Part shown: piece by piece, positions 1 to 9,007 of the stretch | Layout: each line of letters begins with the position of its first letter | How positions within the stretch are numbered: the first letter of the stretch is position 1 | Source: Paenibacillus sp. LS1 | GTDB taxonomy: Bacteria > Bacillota > Bacilli > Paenibacillales > Paenibacillaceae | NCBI RefSeq assembly: GCF_026013365.1 | Contig: NZ_JAPDOE010000017.1 | Span: 1-64,000 of the forward strand | Length of the DNA stretch: 64,000 nucleotides | Direction: 5' to 3' | Notes under the pieces: model-generated | What the model saw: only the letters and a program-made list of their open reading frames with translations | Databases searched by the model: none | What the model was told of the DNA's origin: nothing | Translations under genes and position numbers: made by a program

Positions 1-119
1 ACTCACCCGTCCGCCGCTAAGTATCAAGGAAGCAAGCTTCCTTGATACTCCGCTCGACTTGCATGTATTAGGCATGCCGCCAGCGTTCGTCCTGAGCCAG
101 GATCAAACTCTCCAATAAA
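1..119 (-). rRNA. rrs: 16S rRNA, 5' end (partial, runs off the window)
   Basis: Read on the minus strand, the segment begins TTTATTGGAGAGTTTGATCC and continues with TGGCTCAG and the universal 5' 16S core, including the variable V1 helix, which is a perfect hairpin (GTATCAAGGA paired with TCCTTGATAC). Only about 119 nt of the roughly 1,550 nt gene are inside the window; the rest lies to the left. The operon is therefore transcribed leftwards, away from everything else here. Confidence 0.97.
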
Positions 120-358
120 GATGAATTTCAGTAGCGCGGTTAAACGTTATGAACATCATCTCAGTATTTGAAAAGAGCGATAAGCTCATTTTGAATCTGA
201 CGAGATTAAAAATCTCTTTTTTGCTTCGAAATCATACAGTCCAAAGACTTATATCGATTTCTCAGCATCGATCTTGCAAGCAAGATCGTTACTCACTCGT
301 TGTTCAGTTTTCAAAGATCAAACTTGTTTCACTGCCGAACGTTGTTCTCTTCAGCAAC
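120..358 (-). other. rRNA operon leader
   Basis: This is the transcribed spacer between promoter P2 and mature 16S. It contains the minus-strand string GATCTTTGAAAACTGAAC, typical of Bacillales rRNA leaders and spacers where it forms part of the processing region, and a hairpin-forming palindrome CGATCTT-GCAAGC-AAGATCG around 269-288. Small reading frames here are accidental. Confidence 0.7.
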
Positions 359-364
359 TCTTAT

Positions 365-393
365 ATATTATCATGTCCGAACCAACTTTGCAA
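365..393 (-). promoter_or_regulatory. rrn promoter P2 (sigma-A)
   Basis: On the minus strand TTGCAA (388-393), a 17-nt spacer and TAATAT (365-370). Transcription should start near 358 and run into the 16S leader. Confidence 0.65.
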
Positions 394-474
394 GCTCTTT
401 TTTTAAGTTTCTTTCGAAGCTTATTTCATTCGCTTACCGCACCGTGTAAACCGTGTTTTCTTGGCCGGAATTAG

Positions 475-503
475 AATATACCATGTACAGATAAGGAACG
501 CAA
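475..503 (-). promoter_or_regulatory. rrn promoter P1 (sigma-A)
   Basis: On the minus strand TTGCGT (498-503), a 17-nt spacer and TATATT (475-480), about 110 bp upstream of P2. Tandem promoters are usual for rRNA operons. Confidence 0.55.
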
Positions 504-835
504 GTCTTTTTTCGAAAAAGATTAATTCTTATACAATTAGTATCCTGTAGACCTTTTAACAAGTATCTCCTTATAACCAGCTAAATGATACATCTGCGCA
601 CTAACTTTAATGATCGGAGTAATTAACTCAAATACGCAAAAAGGTTTTTCGTATGATCCCTAATCCAATTATAGAGAAACTCATGTTGTACAGAGTACAG
701 ACTCATCAGGTTATAGAAACTTATTAACCGATGATTTCATTAGATAAACAACCAACAAATCATAGATCATTATACTCATTCCTTCTTTATAGAAGGAAAA
801 CATTTCTGAAATTCGTTTTTCCCAAGAAAAGAATA
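504..835. other. AT-rich intergenic region, no gene seen
   Basis: AT-rich sequence between the rRNA promoters and the purine permease terminator. It may hold further upstream rrn promoter elements (for example a TATAAT-like box on the minus strand near 670), but none has a convincing -35 partner. No coding sequence with a ribosome binding site was found. Confidence 0.5.
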
Positions 836-880
836 CAAAAAAAGCGAAAGCTCCGGGTCTAATCCCGTGGCTTCCGCTTC
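836..880 (-). terminator. Rho-independent terminator of the purine permease gene
   Basis: On the minus strand an AGCGGAAGC / GCTTTCGCT stem with an inner CGGG/CCCG pairing (843-878) is followed by a run of seven T. It lies about 60 bp beyond the permease stop codon. Confidence 0.85.
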
Positions 881-939
881 TTTCATTTATAAGATAAGAA
901 ACTTATCTCAGATAACTTTTTGTTACACCTAACGGACCC

Positions 940-2316
940 TTACTCCCCGCCAATAAATACGTATCGGCAGATTACGATGATCGCCAAGATCCACATGAGC
1001 CAGTGAATTTTCACTTTACGCTCTGTAACCAAGTTACTGAACACCGCCAGAATCACATAAGATACGATACCTGCGGAGATCCCGTTTGCGATTCCGCCTG
1101 TGAAAGGCATCAATACAATTGTAAGGAACGCTGGGAAAGCTTGCAGGAAATCATCCCACTCGATGCTACGTACTTGACTCATCATAAGCACACCCACGAT
1201 GATCAATGCGGGAGCTGTTGCAGCGGATGGAACAACCAGCGCAAGCGGCGCGATAAACAGGGCCAAAATGAACAGCAAACCTGTCGTCACGGAAGTCAGT
1301 CCTGTACGTCCACCTGCCTCAACACCTGAAGCACTTTCAACGTATGCCGTAATGGTACTTGTACCCAGTGCAGCACCTGCGCTGACACCAACTGCATCGA
1401 CGAGCATCGCTTTACCGATGGTTTTTTCGCCTTTTTTCTTATCCTTCATAATACCCATACGTGTTGCAGTACCTACCATCGTACCGAACGTGTCGAACAA
1501 TTCAACGAAGGTAAAGATGAAGATGATCTCAAACAATCCCAGACTGATAGCACCTTTCAAATCCAGTTGTCCAACCGCCAGATCACTGAAGTTAGGCAAC
1601 CAGCTTGCGCCTGAAAGACCACTCAGATTCGTAACGCCCATCGGAATACCAATCAGCGTTGTTGCTACGATCCCGATCAGCAGAGCGCCTTTGACGCGCA
1701 TAACCATCAGTATAGCAATAAGGAGCAAACCAATCAGAGCCAGCAATGCATCGTGATGTGTTATAAAGTTACCCAATGACAGGTTAAAACTGCTACCTGG
1801 AATCGGCTGACTCAGGTCTGCGTCTGGTGCAACATTAACTGTTACAGCCACGAGATTAGCAAGTTTGAAACCGATAATGGTAATAAAGAGACCGATACCC
1901 ACCGTAATGGCCATTTTGATCGACTGTGGAACTGCTACAAGCAGCATTTGCCGAATCTTCGTCACGGTCAAAATAATGAACACGATACCGGAAAGGAATA
2001 CCGCCCCGAGAGCAGCCTGCCATGTAATCGCTCCATTCGAGCTTAGAACGACAGTCATGAAGTACGCATTCAATCCCATACCTGGTGCGAGCGCGATCGG
2101 AATATTCACGAACAATCCCATAATAATAGTCATTAATCCGGCGCCGACGGCTGTTGCAAAGAATACTGCATTATCCGACATCCCCGCACCGGTTTGACCC
2201 AAGAACAACGTATTCACAAAAAGAATGTACGCCATTGTCATAAACGTAGTGAGACCCGCAACAATCTCCGTTCTAACGTTTGTTCCGTTTTCTTTTAATT
2301 TAAAGAAACGATCCAT
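940..2316 (-). CDS. pbuG: Guanine/hypoxanthine permease, AzgA/PbuG type (NCS2-like)
   Basis: A 458-residue polytopic membrane protein that imports guanine or hypoxanthine by proton symport. The N-terminus (MDRFFKLKENGTNVRTEIVA) and the following motif GLTTFMTMAYILFVN are hallmarks of the AzgA branch, as are NIPIALAPGMGLNAYF near residue 75 and the FTFVELFDTFGTMVGTATR motif near residue 265. Length fits the family. The start ATG follows AGGGGGAG at a suitable distance. The gene is monocistronic and preceded by a guanine-type riboswitch with a terminator, so expression should fall when guanine is plentiful; this also supports guanine/hypoxanthine rather than adenine as substrate. It neighbours guaA, another purine gene. 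The exact paralogue (PbuG versus PbuO) is not decided. Confidence 0.93.
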   Translation of the reverse strand: MDRFFKLKENGTNVRTEIVAGLTTFMTMAYILFVNTLFLGQTGAGMSDNAVFFATAVGAGLMTIIMGLFVNIPIALAPGMGLNAYFMTVVLSSNGAITWQAALGAVFLSGIVFIILTVTKIRQMLLVAVPQSIKMAITVGIGLFITIIGFKLANLVAVTVNVAPDADLSQPIPGSSFNLSLGNFITHHDALLALIGLLLIAILMVMRVKGALLIGIVATTLIGIPMGVTNLSGLSGASWLPNFSDLAVGQLDLKGAISLGLFEIIFIFTFVELFDTFGTMVGTATRMGIMKDKKKGEKTIGKAMLVDAVGVSAGAALGTSTITAYVESASGVEAGGRTGLTSVTTGLLFILALFIAPLALVVPSAATAPALIIVGVLMMSQVRSIEWDDFLQAFPAFLTIVLMPFTGGIANGISAGIVSYVILAVFSNLVTERKVKIHWLMWILAIIVICRYVFIGGE

Positions 2317-2435
2317 AATTACTAACTCCCCCTTAGAGATGTTGAAGCCATATTGAAAAACGACAAATGACCCTGAAGAAGATTCTTCACCCAGGGTTCA
2401 GCTGACAAGGAGAGGCACGATGCCTTTACTAAGAA

Positions 2436-2481
2436 CAAAAAAAATTCTAATGTGCGTGATGTCCCGCAATCATGTAGAATT
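2436..2481 (-). terminator. Riboswitch expression-platform terminator
   Basis: On the minus strand AATTCTA and TAGAATT pair around an inner TGCG/CGCA stem, followed by eight T. It lies between the purine aptamer and the pbuG start, so ligand binding is expected to favour termination (off-switch). Confidence 0.85.
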
Positions 2482-2502
2482 CCTGTGCTCAGCCTTCTCC
2501 TC

Positions 2503-2568
2503 TTCGTAGCCAGATCATTAGGGTGATCTCGTAGAGACTCCCAGGCCCAATCCCCAGGATTATACGAA
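2503..2568 (-). promoter_or_regulatory. Purine riboswitch aptamer, guanine-specific class
   Basis: The minus strand carries the purine aptamer core: P1 strands TTCGTA and TACGAA, TATAATCC after P1, a GGGATT..GGCCT P2 arm, and a GATCACC..ATGATC P3 arm. The J3/1 joining segment reads GCT before TACGAA; the cytosine corresponds to C74 of the xpt aptamer, which selects guanine/hypoxanthine (U would select adenine). Confidence 0.93.
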
Positions 2569-2601
2569 TAAGTATGCGCTATTTGTTTGTTTCCCATCAC
2601 T

Positions 2602-2630
2602 ATTTTAGGAGGGCAGTATGTTTTTGTCAA
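2602..2630 (-). promoter_or_regulatory. pbuG promoter (sigma-A)
   Basis: On the minus strand a perfect TTGACA (2625-2630), a 17-nt spacer and TAAAAT (2602-2607). It gives a leader of about 280 nt that includes the riboswitch. Confidence 0.88.
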
Positions 2631-2793
2631 TGAGAAAAACGAATATTAATCTCACCCTTTTATAATATCGTTCGTATTATTTAACAGATTGAACCAGTTC
2701 AGCGGTTTACAACCCAATTGAATACGCTTTTTCGGATGAATTCTCAAGGGAATATGTTCATTCTGTCAGACTGAAAGATCAGCAAATTAATAT

Positions 2794-2840
2794 AAAAAAC
2801 TACCCTGATCAAAGGGCAGGAAGGCCTCTGATCAGGGTAG
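2794..2840 (-). terminator. Rho-independent terminator after the small lipoprotein gene
   Basis: An 11-bp perfect stem CTACCCTGATC / GATCAGGGTAG (2800-2840) is followed on the minus strand by six T. The rest of 2631-2989 has no gene with a ribosome binding site; it separates the pbuG promoter from the lipoprotein gene. Confidence 0.85.
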
Positions 2841-2989
2841 CTTATGTTTTTGATGCGTTTTAGCAATCAGGTGAGTCATGATCTAGGAATAACGATGTCT
2901 GGTATTCCTAAAGCATATATTGATTAGGTATATGGAGTAACTTGCGACATGCGCCGGAACTACTTTTTACCGGATCAGTCCTATGTTAA

Positions 2990-3241
2990 TTAAATCTCTG
3001 TCTGCGGAGCATCCTGTATCTCTTGTCGATCCTGATTCGTGTTCGTTGTTAAGTCAGAGGATAACTCCTGGTTTCTGGTCTGATCGGAAGAAGCATCCGC
3101 TGCCTCTAAGTTCACAAATGGAAAATCTCCCGAACCGGAAGCTAGGTCTTGCACACCTGAACCACATCCTGCCAGCATCACCATCAGAAACGCACTTCCA
3201 ATGCCCATTTTCCATTTGCTCATATAGTCGGTTTTACGCAT
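2990..3241 (-). CDS. Small putative lipoprotein
   Basis: An 83-residue protein starting MRKTDYMSKWKMGIG. A hydrophobic signal segment ends in the lipobox LAGC (cysteine near residue 25), so it should be lipidated and anchored outside the cytoplasmic membrane. The mature part is short, hydrophilic and rich in Asp, Ser, Gln and Thr, without a recognisable domain. The ATG chosen has GGGAG about ten bases upstream; a longer frame from 3268 lacks a ribosome binding site in a good position. It is monocistronic, with a strong terminator downstream and guaA's terminator upstream. Function unknown; the short mature chain suggests a spacer-like or regulatory lipoprotein rather than a binding protein. 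Confidence 0.7.
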   Translation of the reverse strand: MRKTDYMSKWKMGIGSAFLMVMLAGCGSGVQDLASGSGDFPFVNLEAADASSDQTRNQELSSDLTTNTNQDRQEIQDAPQTEI

Positions 3242-3403
3242 ACATTCAATTCTCCCTTCAGTAGCCATATAGCTCTTAGTATGTACTTATTGTACAGGCT
3301 GGACCTGAAAGGATCATGAAGTGAGCTTTAAAATGGGATGAAATTGGAGAGTTGATGACTGGAGAGCAGTTCCCCAATAAAAGTTTTATCATAATATGAG
3401 CAA

Positions 3404-3450
3404 TAAAAAAACTCCCTTCTATTTGCGAAACAACGCAGATAAAAGAGAGT
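3404..3450 (-). terminator. guaA terminator
   Basis: On the minus strand a 17-bp imperfect stem (ACTCTCTTTTATCTGCG against CGCAAATAGAAGGGAGT, 3411-3450) is followed by seven T, about 30 bp after the guaA stop. Confidence 0.9.
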
Positions 3451-3482
3451 CATTTTTCAATCTATTGTTAATGCTGTATACC

Positions 3483-5021
3483 CTATTCCCACTCGATTGT
3501 TGCAGGTGGTTTCGAAGTTACGTCATAAACGATACGGTTTACGTTATCGACTTCGTTAACGATCCGTACGGAGATTTTCTCAAGCACATCCCAAGGGATA
3601 CGTGCCCAGTCCGCTGTCATACCGTCGATGGATGTTACGGCACGAATACCTACAGTGTAGGAGTACGTACGTGCATCACCCATAACGCCGACACTCTTCA
3701 TGTTCGGCAGGGCTGTGAAGTACTGCCAGATTTCGCGGTCAAGACCCGCTTTGGCAATCTCTTCACGCAGAATGTAATCTGAATCACGAACGATGGTAAG
3801 TTTCTCTTCAGTAACCTCACCAAGAACACGGATCGCAAGACCCGGACCAGGGAACGGCTGACGGTGAACAATTTCGTCCGGCAGGCCACACTCGGTACCT
3901 ACTTTACGCACTTCATCCTTAAACAGCGTGCTCAATGGCTCAATCAGTTTGAAGTTCATGTCTTCAGGCAGACCGCCCACGTTGTGGTGGGATTTGATCG
4001 TCTGTGCAGTTGCTGTACCACTTTCTACGATGTCCGTATACAGTGTACCTTGCGCCAGGAATGCAAAATCATCGAACTGCTTGGACTCTTCATCAAATAC
4101 GTAAATAAACTCGTTACCGATGATTTTACGTTTTTGTTCCGGATCATCCACGCCAGCCAGCTTGGACATAAAGCGCTCTTGTGCATCAATTTTGACAACT
4201 TTCATGTCGAATTTGCCGACAAACGTCTCCATTACACTTTCCGCTTCGCCTTTACGCAACAGACCGTGGTCGATAAACATACATGTCAGTTGATCACCAA
4301 TGGCTTTGTGAAGCAAGGCAGCCACAACGGAAGAATCTACACCGCCGCTAAGCGCACACAGTACTTTACTGTCGCCAACTTTTTCACGAATGTCTTTGAT
4401 CGTGTCATCGATGAATGTCTCCATCGTCCAGTTGCCTTCGCAACCACAAACTTCGAACAGGAAGTTACGAATCATGTCGTTACCGCGAACAGAGTGACGT
4501 ACTTCCGGATGGAACTGAACAGCATACAATTTACGCTCATCGTCGCTCATGGCAGCGATTGGCGCACTTTCCGTGCCTGCATCCAGTTTGAAACCTGGAG
4601 GAAGTGTAACCACGTGGTCACCGTGACTCATCCATACGGTATGTTCGCCTTCAATGCCTTTTGCCAGTGTAGATCCAGCGGCAAACTCAAGGTCTGCTTT
4701 ACCGTACTCTCGCTTCTCGGAACGTTCTACTTTACCTTCTAGCTGCTGGGCCATAAGCTGCATCCCGTAGCAGATACCGAAGATTGGCAAGCCTAAGTCA
4801 TAGACAGCCGGGTCCACGTGCGGAGCGTTCTCAGCATATACGCTCGACGGACCACCCGAAAATACGATTCCTTTTGGTGCTATTTCTGCGATCTTTTCCG
4901 CCGGTGTATTATACGGCAAAAGCTCGCTGTATACGCCAAGATCCCGGATTCTTCTGGCGATTAACTGATTGTATTGACCCCCGAAGTCAAGGACAACTAC
5001 AATTTCATTCTGCTTATTCAT
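3483..5021 (-). CDS. guaA: GMP synthase (glutamine-hydrolysing)
   Basis: A 512-residue cytoplasmic enzyme that converts XMP, ATP and glutamine to GMP, the last step of guanine nucleotide synthesis. The N-terminal class I glutamine amidotransferase domain (about 1-195) shows the nucleophile motif GICYGMQLM near residue 80 and the His/Glu pair in FHPEVRHS near residue 170. The ATP-pyrophosphatase domain has the P-loop [10 protein letters not shown] near residue 223. The C-terminal dimerisation domain ends ...KPPATIEWE, the conserved GuaA C-terminus. Length is normal. GGGAGG precedes the ATG. A short leader of about 20 nt leaves no room for a riboswitch, unlike neighbouring pbuG. Confidence 0.98.
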   Translation of the reverse strand: MNKQNEIVVVLDFGGQYNQLIARRIRDLGVYSELLPYNTPAEKIAEIAPKGIVFSGGPSSVYAENAPHVDPAVYDLGLPIFGICYGMQLMAQQLEGKVERSEKREYGKADLEFAAGSTLAKGIEGEHTVWMSHGDHVVTLPPGFKLDAGTESAPIAAMSDDERKLYAVQFHPEVRHSVRGNDMIRNFLFEVCGCEGNWTMETFIDDTIKDIREKVGDSKVLCALSGGVDSSVVAALLHKAIGDQLTCMFIDHGLLRKGEAESVMETFVGKFDMKVVKIDAQERFMSKLAGVDDPEQKRKIIGNEFIYVFDEESKQFDDFAFLAQGTLYTDIVESGTATAQTIKSHHNVGGLPEDMNFKLIEPLSTLFKDEVRKVGTECGLPDEIVHRQPFPGPGLAIRVLGEVTEEKLTIVRDSDYILREEIAKAGLDREIWQYFTALPNMKSVGVMGDARTYSYTVGIRAVTSIDGMTADWARIPWDVLEKISVRIVNEVDNVNRIVYDVTSKPPATIEWE

Positions 5022-5051
5022 AACCGTGCCTCCCTCAATTCAATGAAACTA

Positions 5052-5081
5052 ATTATACGCAACGACAAAACATACCGTCAA
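5052..5081 (-). promoter_or_regulatory. guaA promoter (sigma-A)
   Basis: On the minus strand TTGACG (5076-5081), an 18-nt spacer and TATAAT (5052-5057), followed about 25 bp later by GGGAGG and the guaA start. Confidence 0.85.
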
Positions 5082-5210
5082 GGAAAGGCGAAACTCCTTT
5101 TTTCGACATTTTAAAACAAGGGTTACCGAATGCCTCTGAATATGAAATTCCGAATAGAAAGCTTGGAAGTAAGATGCTGGTTCATGTGTATGATCGTGGA
5201 AAGACGCCTC

Positions 5211-5238
5211 GTTCGCAGCATAGCGAGAAAGGCGTCTT
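5211..5238 (-). terminator. Hairpin, possible terminator of the transglutaminase operon
   Basis: A 9-bp perfect stem AAGACGCCT / AGGCGTCTT encloses a second possible CTCG/CGAG pairing. It sits between the guaA promoter and the transglutaminase stop. The minus-strand tail has no proper T-run, so its role as terminator is uncertain. No gene is seen in 5082-5400. Confidence 0.4.
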
Positions 5239-5383
5239 ATATATGGCATGCAACGATCAACAAACACTGCACAGTAAACATAGAATAGAGGCGCCCGTGG
5301 TATCATCATCCGTCATCAACCTGCCAAACTGTATCGGAAAGCGATAGCGAGAGTTAAATCATTGCAGGTTGTGTAGCGTCCTT

Positions 5384-5407
5384 GTTGTAACATCCTTGTG
5401 TTACAAC
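5384..5407. repeat. Perfect 8-bp hairpin over the transglutaminase stop codon
   Basis: GTTGTAAC and GTTACAAC pair across an 8-nt loop and overlap the end of the reading frame at 5401. There is no T-run on either side; it may protect the 3' end of the messenger or slow the polymerase. Confidence 0.4.
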
Positions 5408-7761
5408 GTCTGCATCCGCTGGGCCAGACGAAGTGCCCTGCGCAGGAAGTCCAGACTGTCCGCGCGCAGCGGACGGTCTGGCCCGTACAGCAGCCGTTCC
5501 CAGTCGGCTGCAAACCGCGCGATGTCCGCGCCGTCCGCGCCTGCTGCCAAAGCCGGTGACGCTGCATATTCTCGCAGCGTCATGCCCGGCGGCCGCGGGC
5601 CGTACCGGCGCGCAAGCACGGCCCAGACCGGAGCGGCGGCGCCTAGCAGCCGCTCGCGGTCTGGAAAGCTGCTGCGTGGCCACGCCAGCAGCAGCCTTAT
5701 CCGCAGCGCGGGGCGTAGCCGCCGCATGCGGACCAGAGCAGCGGCGCCCAGCAGGGCCGCTGCTACAAGGGCTGCCGCGAGCCATGGCTCCGCGGCAAAA
5801 GCCCGTGCGCGGGCGAGCAGCCATGCGCCCGCGTAAGCCACTCCGCCGCTCATATACGGCGGAGTCTCCGCAACAAGCTGTGGCCCGGCGAGCGCTGCGA
5901 CATCTTCGCCCACGCCTTGCGCCATGGTGAAGCCCGGCGTAGCCTCAAACGGCATCCAGCCTGCACCCGGAAAATACACCTCTACCCAGGAATGTGCATC
6001 TCCCTGGGAAATGATGTACTGACCGGGTGTATCCGGGTCAGCTACTCCCGGGCCAAAGCCTTTAACCCAACGTGCGGGAATTCCCTCTGCACGCAGCAGC
6101 ACAATCATGGCTGTGGAGAAATGATTACAATACCCCTGCCGTGTGACGAATAGAAAATTGTCCACAAAATCTGTTCCTCGCGGTGGCATACGGGTATCTA
6201 ACGTGTATTCGGCATGAGCAGCCAGATAAGTTTTCACAGCCTGTACAGCGTCATAACGGGTATCACTTCCTTGCATGATTTCCTTGGCAAGACTCTGCAC
6301 TCGACCCGGAAGTGTCGTAGGCAATTGCAGATATGTCCTCCGAATAGAGGCCGGATCTTTCCCTTTATCCGTTTCCCCAAGTAGACGTAACTGTTCAGGC
6401 GATGCCACTGGAACCATGATGTCCGCTGTATAATGTTTAACCGTCTTATCATTCCCGGAGCCTGCGAGCCACAACGTTGCGGAATCTCGATTAGACAGCA
6501 AAGAAAGCAGGTTCTTCTGATTATCCTTATTCTTATCCTGAAACGATACGTTAACCGGTATGCCACCGGTAAAAAGTGGATTTGGTCCCCTCCACTCTCG
6601 CTGCATCGTGACGGTTTGACGAATGCGACTCCAATAGGTTGGATTCTCCCATCCATCGGTGCGCAGCAATCCGGATGGACTAGCCGTTTCGAAGCTTTGA
6701 CCAGGATCACTCCAAGTACTACCGTTATAATATGAACGGGTCTCTCCTCGCCAATACGTCACTTCCGGACTTTTCGCCGTAAAAAAGATGGCGTTCCCCT
6801 GCACCAAAGGTGCTCCCATGGGCGCATCCGCTGTGCTATATCCCGTGACCGCTGTTGCAGCAGGGATACTATTGTTCTGCGTATAACCTGCCCAGCGGGC
6901 TAAGCGTTCACCCATCTGCTCGAGCGATATGCGTTCCGGTTGAGGTATAGAAGCGAACTGACCAGGTAATGCAGAGATAAGTACCATGCCTGCGGAAGCC
7001 ACAATGGTTACCATACTCCAACGACCATAGGGACTGCCGCGATAACTCGGGGTAGTGACTCCTCCGTTAAGACGAAGTAGCTGAAGCAGCGCCTGAATAA
7101 GAAAAATCCATAGGACAGACCGTATCACCGAAGCATACACATCCAGTCCAGCAAAGGATTCAAGCAGAAGCAAATAGAGCAGCGTTGCACTGCCAAACAG
7201 CATAACGCTTCGACGCAGCAATACAAGGGATTGCACAGAAGCCATGAGCATGCTCCAGCCGCACATCATGAACAAACCTCTCGTTTCTGTACTAATCGAA
7301 TGAAATCGCCAGTTATTCATAAAAGTGTCCATATCCGCTGACAGTATTCCCGGGTAAGCAACTGCCCAACGGGCAGGATCACTTCCTCCGTACATCAGAC
7401 ATAGAGCAGCGAGTGCAATGAACAATCGGATTATTGCTCCCGTGACCCAGCCTGTACGAATTAACCCCGCGAGCAGCAAAGCTCCCGTTAATCCCGCCAT
7501 CACGGACAAGAACCGTTCACTGCCCTGCTGATTCGATGACGTAACAGGATATATCCATTCCAGAGACAGTATGAGTAAAATGGCCGAAATAAAAATTTTG
7601 TACAGGACAGGTACTGCAACATGACCTTCATCCTTTACATCGGTTACCATTGTCTGGTTCACAGTTTGATATACAGAATGAGCCGATTCTATATTGACTT
7701 CTACGGACTCCCTGTCTACCGCAGTAGAATTCGGTCGATCGTTTCCATTATGCTCCCACAT
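5401..7761 (-). CDS. Membrane transglutaminase-like protein (TgpA type, DUF3488 + transglutaminase core + DUF4129-like tail)
   Basis: A 786-residue membrane protein. Roughly residues 48-270 hold seven or so hydrophobic helices; a periplasm-side (extracytoplasmic) region carries the transglutaminase-like core with the catalytic Cys in GYCNHFSTA (about 540), His in GDAHSWVEVYF (about 590) and an acidic residue in FEATPGF (about 605; Glu where Asp is more usual). Another helix near 640-670 is followed by a cytoplasmic DUF4129-like tail. It is the last gene of a moxR-DUF58-transglutaminase operon, overlapping the DUF58 gene by 14 bp; in other bacteria such trios act together on envelope or extracellular proteins, but the substrate is unknown. 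The final 500 bp are strikingly GC-rich compared with the rest of the gene. Confidence 0.88.
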   Translation of the reverse strand: MWEHNGNDRPNSTAVDRESVEVNIESAHSVYQTVNQTMVTDVKDEGHVAVPVLYKIFISAILLILSLEWIYPVTSSNQQGSERFLSVMAGLTGALLLAGLIRTGWVTGAIIRLFIALAALCLMYGGSDPARWAVAYPGILSADMDTFMNNWRFHSISTETRGLFMMCGWSMLMASVQSLVLLRRSVMLFGSATLLYLLLLESFAGLDVYASVIRSVLWIFLIQALLQLLRLNGGVTTPSYRGSPYGRWSMVTIVASAGMVLISALPGQFASIPQPERISLEQMGERLARWAGYTQNNSIPAATAVTGYSTADAPMGAPLVQGNAIFFTAKSPEVTYWRGETRSYYNGSTWSDPGQSFETASPSGLLRTDGWENPTYWSRIRQTVTMQREWRGPNPLFTGGIPVNVSFQDKNKDNQKNLLSLLSNRDSATLWLAGSGNDKTVKHYTADIMVPVASPEQLRLLGETDKGKDPASIRRTYLQLPTTLPGRVQSLAKEIMQGSDTRYDAVQAVKTYLAAHAEYTLDTRMPPRGTDFVDNFLFVTRQGYCNHFSTAMIVLLRAEGIPARWVKGFGPGVADPDTPGQYIISQGDAHSWVEVYFPGAGWMPFEATPGFTMAQGVGEDVAALAGPQLVAETPPYMSGGVAYAGAWLLARARAFAAEPWLAAALVAAALLGAAALVRMRRLRPALRIRLLLAWPRSSFPDRERLLGAAAPVWAVLARRYGPRPPGMTLREYAASPALAAGADGADIARFAADWERLLYGPDRPLRADSLDFLRRALRLAQRMQTL

Positions 7762-9007
7762 CCGTTACCTCCGCCTTTCCCATTGAAGATAACGCGCTGT
7801 CTGTGACCGAATGGATCGGCACCCCGCTGTGACGAAGCTGCTCCAAACTCAAACTGTCATATCCCAATCCATTCATCGACCTATCGGTTGATCCTAACTG
7901 GGTCGATTCAGTCAGCTGCACCTCTACGCGGTAACCCAACCCCATTGCAGACATGATCCATTCCCTCAAAGCCTGATCCAGCTTACCTGTGAGAACCACA
8001 ATACGAGACCCGCTCGCCAATCTATCCAGCATCTCCGTGCGAAGCGAAACCGAGACAGATTCCGCCTTGGATATTCGTGCCCCCGCAAGCTTGTCCAGTC
8101 TATGATTCTCATCATCTACATGGAATGGTCCCTGTTGCCTGTGATCTTGTTGGTCATAGCTCTTGTTGCCACCTTCCATCCACAGATGATAAGGAATGTC
8201 ATCCCGTTCAGCGGTATGAACCCAGCGGGCAGCTGCACGAACCACACGTTCAAAAGCAGGTGAATCCATGATCCCCGCCTGTTTCACGTCATAACCCGAC
8301 GCGGCTTCATATACAAGGATGCCCAGCGAAGCTAAATCTGTGGTTTCGGGCAAAAAGGTCTGAAGTCGACCTGTTTTGGCTGTGCTTTTCCAATGAACAC
8401 GTCCCAGCGGGTCCCCCGGCTGATATTCACGGAATTCAGGACTACGGTTTGCCTGGCTGTTTCTCCGTTCAGACAGCGTCCCTTCGATCATGGCTGCAGA
8501 TTCTACCGAATCCCCCTTCCCCCAAGCCGTTGCTTGAGGAACAACAATCAAGGGCGTGTCGCCTGTGGTCTCTGCGGAGAGCGTATTCCAGCCAAATATA
8601 TCCCCCCAGTACAATCTTCCTGTATTCCATCTGTAGACTCCTCTGCGTAAACCAGAACATTCATATTGATAGGTAAATTGACGACGTGTTCCCGGAAAAA
8701 TCAATTTGCGATGAACACCTGCAGGGGTGTTCTCACACAGAACGATCCATAACAATGGAATACGGCATTCGAATTCCAGCTCGACCAGAACCCTTACCCG
8801 CTCACCTGCCTCAATCCGGCTCGTGTGCATTTTCCGACGGATATTAATACGCCGTGGTTTGAACCAATGAAGAAGCAGACCTCCTGCGAACATCAAGAAA
8901 GCCATAATGGATAGAAATAACGCCGCTTTGCCCCCATGCCACTGATACAAGGAAGCGAAAGCCACCACCAAGGCAGCACTCAAAATCCGTTGTCCCAGCG
9001 CATTCAT
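7748..9007 (-). CDS. DUF58 domain protein
   Basis: A 419-residue protein with two N-terminal membrane helices (about 8-52), a beta-rich middle, and the DUF58 signature around residues 198-215 (REYQPGDPLGRVHWKSTAKT). The C-terminal half resembles a von Willebrand A-like fold, as is known for DUF58 proteins. It overlaps moxR by 4 bp (ATGA) upstream and the transglutaminase gene by 14 bp downstream, so translation is coupled. The MoxR-DUF58-transglutaminase arrangement is widespread; MoxR ATPases are thought to act as chaperones on vWA-type partners, so this is the likely MoxR client. Its precise role here is unknown. Confidence 0.88.
   Translation of the reverse strand: MNALGQRILSAALVVAFASLYQWHGGKAALFLSIMAFLMFAGGLLLHWFKPRRINIRRKMHTSRIEAGERVRVLVELEFECRIPLLWIVLCENTPAGVHRKLIFPGTRRQFTYQYECSGLRRGVYRWNTGRLYWGDIFGWNTLSAETTGDTPLIVVPQATAWGKGDSVESAAMIEGTLSERRNSQANRSPEFREYQPGDPLGRVHWKSTAKTGRLQTFLPETTDLASLGILVYEAASGYDVKQAGIMDSPAFERVVRAAARWVHTAERDDIPYHLWMEGGNKSYDQQDHRQQGPFHVDDENHRLDKLAGARISKAESVSVSLRTEMLDRLASGSRIVVLTGKLDQALREWIMSAMGLGYRVEVQLTESTQLGSTDRSMNGLGYDSLSLEQLRHSGVPIHSVTDSALSSMGKAEVTDVGA

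Noticed and set aside
149-474. Open frames over the rRNA leader
   Set aside because: They lie across rrn promoters and leader, have no ribosome binding site and low-complexity composition.
2322-2630. 102-codon frame upstream of pbuG
   Set aside because: It coincides with the guanine riboswitch, its terminator and the promoter; it is non-coding leader.
3864-4742. 292-codon frame antisense to guaA
   Set aside because: Shadow of guaA; no start signal, and composition typical of reversed coding sequence.
5354-5930. Several long frames in the GC-rich end of the transglutaminase gene
   Set aside because: High GC removes stop codons in all phases; Ala/Arg-rich products without start signals. Only the frame continuous with the transglutaminase is real.
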